Positions 6,969 to 10,929 of a stretch of 10,929 nt of DNA are shown here, one piece after another. This DNA is from Spirochaetota bacterium. Lineage in GTDB: Bacteria; Spirochaetota; Spirochaetia; DSM-27196; PWMO01. Where the stretch lies: positions 1 through 10,929 of the forward strand of contig JAAAOR010000049.1 in assembly GCA_009908735.1 (NCBI GenBank). Direction: 5' to 3'. The first letter of the stretch is position 1. The number at the start of each line of letters is the position of its first letter. Made by a program: the position numbers and the translations under genes. The notes below the pieces were generated by a model. That model made no database searches and was not told the DNA's origin. It was given only the letters and a program-made list of their open reading frames with translations.

Positions 6969-7044
6969 GCGTCCTACTTCGCCCGCAGAGGGTCACCGCC
7001 GCGCACCGCCGGGACGTGGAAGGCGAAACGTACCGCAGGGACGC
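6969..7044. repeat. Nested inverted repeats, possible structured RNA or REP-like element
   Basis: GCGTCC (6969-6974) pairs with GGACGC (7039-7044), and inside it TTCGCC (6978-6983) pairs with GGCGAA (7022-7027); TAC/GTA between them could add to the stem. The enclosed segment repeats ACCGCC twice. The arms are short and the middle is GC-rich, so chance pairing is possible. Confidence 0.35.
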
Positions 7045-7070
7045 AGCCTGTCAACAAACGGCCAAGAAAT

Positions 7071-7118
7071 AGGGTCAATGTGACACATGATAGGTCGAAA
7101 TGACCCTTTGGGTGTCAC
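7071..7118. repeat. Two interleaved 7-bp inverted repeats (pseudoknot-like order)
   Basis: AGGGTCA (7071-7077) and TGACCCT (7101-7107) are inverted copies, as are GTGACAC (7080-7086) and GTGTCAC (7112-7118). The order is A, B, A', B', so both stems together would form a pseudoknot in RNA. A smaller hairpin GGTC/GACC (7093-7096, 7102-7105) competes. The block ends 23 bases past the cheY stop on the minus strand. Confidence 0.6.
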
Positions 7119-7140
7119 GTGGGGAGACAGAAAGCACGCC

Positions 7141-7506
7141 CTATCCGATGAGCTTTTTCACGACCGCGAGGAGCTTGTCCTGGTCGAAGGGCTTTACGAT
7201 CCAGCCCGTGGCGCCCGCCGCCTTTCCCTCGTCCATCTTGGAGCTCTGGGACTCAGTGGTAAGCACCACGATGGGGGTAAACTTGTAATCCGGGTTCTCG
7301 CGAACCTTTGCCGTAAGCCCGATCCCATCGAGGTTCGGCATGTTCACGTCGGTTATGATCAGATCGAAGGAGCCACCGCCGAGCTTCTCTAGGGCATCGA
7401 CGCCGTCTTCAGCCTGCGTGACGCCGTATCCGGCCTGGTCGAGAATAAAGGATACACTCTGGCGGATCGCCGACGAGTCATCAACCACGAGTACGCTCTT
7501 AGACAT
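7141..7506 (-). CDS. cheY: CheY-like single-domain response regulator
   Basis: Phospho-accepting receiver protein with no output domain; chemotaxis CheY binds the flagellar motor switch when phosphorylated by CheA. The 121 residues carry all key positions: the acidic pair Asp9-Asp10 (VVDDS), phospho-acceptor Asp53 (IITDVNMPNLDG, 50-61), the switch Thr83/84 (VVLTTES) and Lys105 (WIVKPFD). The stretch KMDEGKAAGATGWIVKPFDQ (90-109) closely matches chemotaxis CheY of many non-enteric bacteria. ATG 7506 is chosen over the TTG directly before it, as GGAGG stands 6 bases upstream. No cheA, cheW or flagellar gene is in the window, so the motility role is inferred from the protein alone; another single-domain regulator is possible. 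Confidence 0.88.
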   Translation of the reverse strand: MSKSVLVVDDSSAIRQSVSFILDQAGYGVTQAEDGVDALEKLGGGSFDLIITDVNMPNLDGIGLTAKVRENPDYKFTPIVVLTTESQSSKMDEGKAAGATGWIVKPFDQDKLLAVVKKLIG

Positions 7507-7523
7507 CAATCGCCTCCGTCACA

Positions 7524-7560
7524 AGTGTAAACAACATCTCCAAAGACTGCAATAGCTTTA
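7524..7560 (-). promoter_or_regulatory. Candidate cheY promoter (sigma70-like or sigma28-like)
   Basis: Two overlapping readings on the minus strand. Sigma70-like: TTGCAG (7552-7547), 17 bases, TACACT (7529-7524), which would start RNA at the ribosome binding site itself. Sigma28-like: TAAAGCTA (7560-7553), 11 bases, GGAGATGT (7541-7534), resembling TAAAGTTT-N11-GCCGATAA, which would leave about 20 bases of leader. Neither is certain. Confidence 0.4.
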
Positions 7561-7705
7561 TCAGGACACTTTGCCCTGTCGCGCACCCGGCTTATCCACG
7601 ATCCGAGCCGTGGTTGCCTACAGCCCCTTCTCACCCATCTCCGCAGTATGCCAGACACCGGTTCCCACCACAAGACGGTTGAAATCGTGGTTCGCGACGT
7701 TATCA

Positions 7706-8368
7706 TCACAGATGATCGGCGAGCCACGCAAGCGTCAGTTCTGCGACGCGATCGAGAGCACCCGACTCCTCGAACAAGTGGCCTGCCTGCGGTACCGTCT
7801 CGAGGGCGCTCTCTCCAGCAAGACGACCACGGGAACTTTCGTTCAACTTGAGCACCTCCGAATCGTTCCCTCCGACTATGAGGAGAGTAGGGACGGTCAC
7901 ACGAGTCAGGTGTTGCATCGACAGGTCCGGCCGTCCGCCGCGAGAGACGACACACCGAACCAGATGTCCGGCATTCTCCGCGACCAGCTCGGCGACCGCC
8001 TGCAGCGCCGCCGCGACGCCCGTATCGGAGCCGAACAGCGCGAGCCGCAGGCTTTTCGTGGGATCATACTCCCTGGTCCAGCGGATAACCGAAAGCAGCC
8101 GCGCGGTCATGCGCTCGATGTCGAAGCGCTCGGCGTATCCCCTATCTTCTTCCTCGGTCAGAAGGTCGAACCGGAGCGACCCGTAGCCGTCGTCGACGAG
8201 GCGATCGGAAATGTAGCGGTTCCTCGGGCTGTGCCGGCTCGAGCCGCTGCCGTGCACGAACACGACGAGACCCTGCGCATACTGTGGGATTCGCAGATGC
8301 GCCGGCAGGTCTGCGCTGCCTGCGGGCACGTAAACGTCCTCGTGGTAGCCTGTGTTCGGTACCTCCAT
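7706..8368 (-). CDS. Alpha/beta hydrolase (dienelactone-hydrolase-like) with Asp at the nucleophile position
   Basis: Small cytoplasmic alpha/beta hydrolase of 220 residues, without a signal peptide. Visible parts are the strand and oxyanion loop GLVVFVHGSGSSRHSPRN (33-50), the nucleophile elbow LALFGSDTGVAAAL (109-122), the acid loop LIVGGNDSEVL (163-173) with Asp169, and the base in PQAGHLFEE (193-201), His197. Related proteins, including those fused to phosphoribosyltransferases, normally have FGASTG at the elbow; here it is FGSDTG, so Asp115 replaces the serine (codon at 8024-8026). Asp nucleophiles occur in haloalkane dehalogenases and epoxide hydrolases, so a changed chemistry or a dead enzyme are both possible. 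No clear ribosome binding site precedes ATG 8368, which leaves the start less sure. It begins 48 bases after the pepD stop on the same strand and is probably cotranscribed. Substrate unknown. Confidence 0.82.
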   Translation of the reverse strand: MEVPNTGYHEDVYVPAGSADLPAHLRIPQYAQGLVVFVHGSGSSRHSPRNRYISDRLVDDGYGSLRFDLLTEEEDRGYAERFDIERMTARLLSVIRWTREYDPTKSLRLALFGSDTGVAAALQAVAELVAENAGHLVRCVVSRGGRPDLSMQHLTRVTVPTLLIVGGNDSEVLKLNESSRGRLAGESALETVPQAGHLFEESGALDRVAELTLAWLADHL

Positions 8369-8416
8369 AGTTTAAAGCTACGGGCGGACACCGGCGGTGA
8401 GAATAGGCCAACAGGG

Positions 8417-9868
8417 CTATACGAAGGACTCCAGTAGCGCGGTGAGTATCCGCCGGACACGGTCGATACTCGGGATGTAGAGCCTCTCATCGGGCGAATG
8501 CGCGCCCTCGATCGTCGGTCCTAGAGAAACCATGTCCATCCCCTCGTGTTTCGCCCCGATCACCCCCGCCTCAAGACCGGCGTGGATCGCCTCGACCTTC
8601 GGCTCCGTCCCCGTGACCTCGGTGAACACGCGGCGCGTGCGGGCGAGGAGCTCTGAGTCCATGTTCGGGGTCCAGGCAGGGTACTCGCTGTCGTGGCTGC
8701 TCGTCGCACCGGCAAGTCGCGCCGCCGCCTCTATTTTCTCGCTCTCGGCGTCGAGCTGGGAGGGGACGGAGCTTCTCTCGCTTATAAGGAGCGAGAGCTC
8801 TTCGGCGCCGAGCTCCACGGTGGCCAGGTTCGCCGAGGTCTCGACAAGCCCCTCGATGTCGTCGGACATGCGGAACACGCCGTGGGGCAACGCCAACAGT
8901 AGGGCGATCACGCGCGAGGTATCGGCCGCGCCGAGGACCCCGCCCTCCGAGGCTGCATCCGGCTCTTCGGAGCCCGCCTTTATGTACAGATGCGGGTCCT
9001 CGAGGCGTTGCTCGGCCTGCACTGTTCGCTCGAAGGTTCTAAGGCAATCGCTAACCGCGGGGGCCTGCTCCTCCGGGACGGCGATGGTGGCCACCGCATC
9101 GCGCGGTATGGCGTTATGGGCGGTGCCTCCGTTGACAGCGTTCAGGCGAACGTCTGCAGTCTTCTCGACTTCCCTCAGCGTACGCGCGAGGATCACGTTC
9201 GCATTGCCAAGGTTTCGCCTGATGTCCACGCCGGAATGCCCGCCCGAGAGCCCGCCGACCTCGATTTCGAGCACAGTCGAACCTTCAGTGAGGCGCTCAC
9301 GGCCAAGCGGGAGGCGGATAGTGGTGTTGCGCCCGCCGGCGCAGCCGACGGTGAGGGTGTCGTCCTCCTCGGAGTCCAGGTTGAGCAGTATCCGACCCTT
9401 CAAGCTGTTTTCCTCGAGCTCAAGGGCACCCGTGAGGCCGGTCTCTTCGTCGACGGTGAACAGAAGTTCGAGCGGCGGGTGGGCAACATCGGGATCCGCG
9501 GCCACCCGCATGGCGAGGGCAAGGGCAATGCCGTTGTCCGCGCCGAGAGTGGTGCCGTCCGCCCGCAGCCAGTCTCCGTCGTAGACGTGGTGGATGGGGT
9601 CCTTCGAGAAGTCATGCTCCACCTCGGGGCGCTTCTCGCATACCATGTCCATGTGGCCCTGCAGGACGATTGTCGGTGCCGACTCCATGCCGGCGGCGGC
9701 GGCGACATCGATGATGAGGTTTCCCGCTTTGTCCGTCCGGTACTCAAATCCCGCATCGGCCGCCCAGCGGGCGAGCCAATCCCGGATCTCACCTTCCTTT
9801 CTCGACTGCCGCGGAATGGCGTTTATATTCTCGAACGTCTCGAACACTGCCCTGGTCTTGTCGTTCAT
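8417..9868 (-). CDS. pepD: PepD, aminoacyl-histidine dipeptidase (Xaa-His dipeptidase, M20 family)
   Basis: Cytoplasmic zinc dipeptidase that cleaves Xaa-His and a range of other dipeptides, feeding amino-acid recycling. The 483 residues match the normal length (about 485). Metal and catalytic residues are all present: His72 with Asp74 (LQGHMDMVCEK), bridging Asp111 (GADNGIALA), catalytic Glu141 and ligand Glu142 (VDEETGLTGA), Asp165 (NLDSEEDD), and the final ligand His457 (EGAHSPDERLYI). GGLSGGHSGVDI (205-216) and the lid domain between about 190 and 390 are typical of the PepD branch with its long inserted domain. ATG 9868 has GAGGA 4 bases upstream. It is followed by the hydrolase gene after 48 bases. 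A candidate promoter with an overlapping palindrome lies upstream. Confidence 0.95.
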   Translation of the reverse strand: MNDKTRAVFETFENINAIPRQSRKEGEIRDWLARWAADAGFEYRTDKAGNLIIDVAAAAGMESAPTIVLQGHMDMVCEKRPEVEHDFSKDPIHHVYDGDWLRADGTTLGADNGIALALAMRVAADPDVAHPPLELLFTVDEETGLTGALELEENSLKGRILLNLDSEEDDTLTVGCAGGRNTTIRLPLGRERLTEGSTVLEIEVGGLSGGHSGVDIRRNLGNANVILARTLREVEKTADVRLNAVNGGTAHNAIPRDAVATIAVPEEQAPAVSDCLRTFERTVQAEQRLEDPHLYIKAGSEEPDAASEGGVLGAADTSRVIALLLALPHGVFRMSDDIEGLVETSANLATVELGAEELSLLISERSSVPSQLDAESEKIEAAARLAGATSSHDSEYPAWTPNMDSELLARTRRVFTEVTGTEPKVEAIHAGLEAGVIGAKHEGMDMVSLGPTIEGAHSPDERLYIPSIDRVRRILTALLESFV

Positions 9869-9907
9869 GTGATCCTCGACTCTACTTCGGTAATGTATCC
9901 GAGTTTC

Positions 9908-9936
9908 ATCCTACCCGATGCACCCAGCCGGTGCAA
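9908..9936 (-). promoter_or_regulatory. Candidate pepD promoter with overlapping palindrome
   Basis: On the minus strand TTGCAC (9936-9931), 17 bases, TAGGAT (9913-9908). The perfect 6-bp inverted repeat TGCACC-N5-GGTGCA (9919-9935) covers part of the -35 box and the spacer, where a repressor would block polymerase. The -35 match is only moderate. Confidence 0.38.
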
Positions 9937-9976
9937 TCTCGCCCTTTGAAATGCATCAGACGACATTGAACGTGCG

Positions 9977-10005
9977 TTGACACCGAAGCGTCGGCTGCGT
10001 AGCCT
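9977..10005 (+). promoter_or_regulatory. Candidate rlmN promoter, near-leaderless
   Basis: A perfect -35 TTGACA (9977-9982), a 17-base spacer, and a poor -10 TAGCCT (10000-10005). Transcription would start near 10012, two or three bases before the GTG at 10015. This fits the absence of a ribosome binding site. Confidence 0.42.
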
Positions 10006-10014
10006 TGGCGTACC

Positions 10015-10929
10015 GTGCAGAACGCCCTCCTCGGGAAAACCCCCGCCGCACTCACAGCCCTTGCCCGGGAGCTCGGCATGCCCGCCTATCGCGGCGGCCA
10101 GCTCGCCGATTGGCTCTACCGCCGCCACGCCCGCTCTCTCGATGAGATGACCAACCTCTCGAAGCGCGATCGCGCCCTTCTTGGTGCGGCATGGGAGCCG
10201 GGGCATACGGCGCCCCGCACGCGCCTGGAATCTGCCGACGGAACGCTCAAGTACGCCTTTCCGGTCGGCGCGGGTGCTACCCCGCAGCGGATCGTGGAGG
10301 CGACGGTGATCCCCGACGGGGCGAGGCGCACGCTGTGCCTCTCCACCCAGGTCGGCTGCGCGCGCGGCTGCGCAATCTGCGCCACCGGGACCCTTGGTCT
10401 TCACGGAAACCTCTCCGCCGGCGAGATCGTGAACCAGTTCGAAAGCCTCCCCGAGCGCGAGGAGATCACCAACATCGTCTACATGGGGATGGGCGAGCCG
10501 CTCGACAATATCGATGCGGTACTCGAGAGCCTCGAGATCTTCACCGCAGAGCGCGGCTACGCGATGAGCCCCCGGCGGATCACCGTATCCACCATCGGCA
10601 TACACCGCTCCCTCGAGCGCCTCCTCGAGGAGAGCGAGGCGCACGTCGCGGTGAGCCTCCACTCCCCCTTTCCGACTGAGCGCGCGGAGCTCGTCCCCGC
10701 CGAGCGGACCGACCCTGTCGCCGGGACCCTCGAGATCCTGCGGCGACGCAGGTGGGACGGGCAGCGAAGGATCTCGTTCGAGTACGCGCTCATCGGCGGG
10801 CGAAACGACACCACCGCACACGCAAAGGCCATAGCGCGGCTCCTCGCGGGGCTTCCGGCACTCGTAAACCTCATTCCCGTCAATCCCGTAGCGAATCTCG
10901 GCTACTCGCCGCCGGAGCCCGCCCGCATC
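10015..10929 (+). CDS. rlmN: RlmN-family 23S rRNA/tRNA adenine-C2 methyltransferase (3' end off window)
   Basis: Radical-SAM enzyme that methylates C2 of adenosine in 23S rRNA (A2503 in E. coli) and, in some species, tRNA position 37. It needs a [4Fe-4S] cluster. The 305 codons seen include the N-terminal RNA-binding helices with the QLADWLYRRH block (29-38), the cluster motif CARGCAIC (115-122; Cys115, Cys119, Cys122) followed by ATGTLGL, the SAM-binding YMGMGEPLDN (156-165), ITVSTIG (189-195), VAVSLHSPF (211-219) and VNLIPVNPV (284-292). The C-terminal part with the methyl-carrying Cys is beyond the edge. GTG 10015 is the first possible start after an in-frame TAG at 10000, and the family N-terminus aligns with it. 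Parts after 220 are more divergent than in common RlmN. Cfr is a less likely alternative. Confidence 0.92.
   Translation, partial: MQNALLGKTPAALTALARELGMPAYRGGQLADWLYRRHARSLDEMTNLSKRDRALLGAAWEPGHTAPRTRLESADGTLKYAFPVGAGATPQRIVEATVIPDGARRTLCLSTQVGCARGCAICATGTLGLHGNLSAGEIVNQFESLPEREEITNIVYMGMGEPLDNIDAVLESLEIFTAERGYAMSPRRITVSTIGIHRSLERLLEESEAHVAVSLHSPFPTERAELVPAERTDPVAGTLEILRRRRWDGQRRISFEYALIGGRNDTTAHAKAIARLLAGLPALVNLIPVNPVANLGYSPPEPARI

Larger units (their letters stand above)
6823..7140. other. Non-coding region between hsp20 and cheY with AT-rich and repeat segments
   Basis: No gene of 318 bases here that I can support; frames across it look non-coding. It holds, left to right: GGGCGCCC (6843-6850), a perfect 8-bp palindrome; two TTCGAG copies on the minus strand (6862-6888); an AT-rich island (about 6893-6935), unlike the GC-rich surroundings; nested inverted repeats (6969-7044); and interleaved inverted repeats (7071-7118). 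It serves as the upstream region of hsp20 and the 3' region of cheY. The change in base composition hints at an inserted or decayed element, but I could not read a transposase from it. Confidence 0.6.

Noticed and set aside
6679..6996. Minus-strand frame of 105 residues upstream of and overlapping hsp20
   Set aside because: It runs over the sigma54 promoter and the hsp20 ribosome binding site and enters hsp20 in another frame; composition changes abruptly within it. Not supported as a gene.
6959..7072. Possible remnant of a transposase C-terminus on the plus strand before the AGGGTCA repeat
   Set aside because: Translation gives no recognisable transposase sequence, so only the repeats are reported.
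7596..7613. Hairpin CCACG/CGTGG downstream of the hydrolase gene
   Set aside because: Only five base pairs with an 8-base loop and no U-run; too weak to call a terminator.
8532..9584. Long plus-strand open frame of 350 residues opposite pepD
   Set aside because: Very rich in Ser, Arg and Pro with no motif; a typical antisense shadow of a GC-rich gene, and pepD on the other strand is certain.
9865..10821. Minus-strand open frame of 318 residues opposite rlmN
   Set aside because: No family features, and the radical-SAM motifs of RlmN on the plus strand fix the coding frame.
1..10929. CRISPR array, tRNA, rRNA, insertion sequence or prophage
   Set aside because: No regularly spaced repeats, no cloverleaf or rRNA segments recognised by eye, and no transposase, integrase or phage protein among the supported genes.

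Overview
The window reads as ordinary chromosomal DNA of a GC-rich, motile bacterium with several stress and metabolic genes. A spirochaete is my best guess. The clues are the DUF59-sufC-sufB-sufD operon, a lone CheY, and a large protein combining a pseudo-receiver, a GHKL ATPase and a cyclic-nucleotide-binding domain. None of these is decisive and I could not run a search. Both window edges cut genes: sufD on the left and rlmN on the right.

Layout. Positions 1-3006 (minus strand) hold the iron-sulfur operon: a DUF59/MIP18 protein, sufC, sufB and the start of sufD, all behind a good sigma70-type promoter at 3029-3057. Positions 3109-4278 (plus) hold a flavodoxin-fold NAD(P)H oxidoreductase and a SixA-type phosphohistidine phosphatase. 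A hairpin at 4324-4356 separates them from the converging minus-strand gene 4375-5679, the pseudo-receiver/ATPase/cNMP protein. A 142-aa protein of unknown function (5766-6194, minus) precedes that gene. A possible 52-residue membrane protein lies on the plus strand between them (5668-5826). A minus-strand Hsp20 gene (6324-6764) has a clean intrinsic terminator and a textbook sigma54 promoter sequence. About 320 bases of non-coding DNA with unusual nested and interleaved inverted repeats follow. Then come, on the minus strand, cheY (7141-7506), an alpha/beta hydrolase with Asp at the nucleophile position (7706-8368) and the M20 dipeptidase pepD (8417-9868). A divergent intergenic region carries the promoters of pepD and of rlmN (10015 to the window end, plus).

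How the parts fit. The Suf genes build Fe-S clusters on the SufBC2D scaffold. RlmN at the other end is itself an Fe-S radical-SAM enzyme, so it is a client of such a pathway, though nothing in the sequence links the two regions. Hsp20, the oxidoreductase and Suf are all compatible with redox or protein-damage stress. CheY, SixA and the ATPase/cNMP protein are separate signalling parts. I found no CRISPR array, tRNA, rRNA, complete mobile element or phage gene, and no clear new multi-gene system. The most unusual points are the sigma54-type promoter of the small heat-shock gene, the Ser-to-Asp change in the hydrolase, the three-domain signalling protein, and the interleaved repeats next to cheY.
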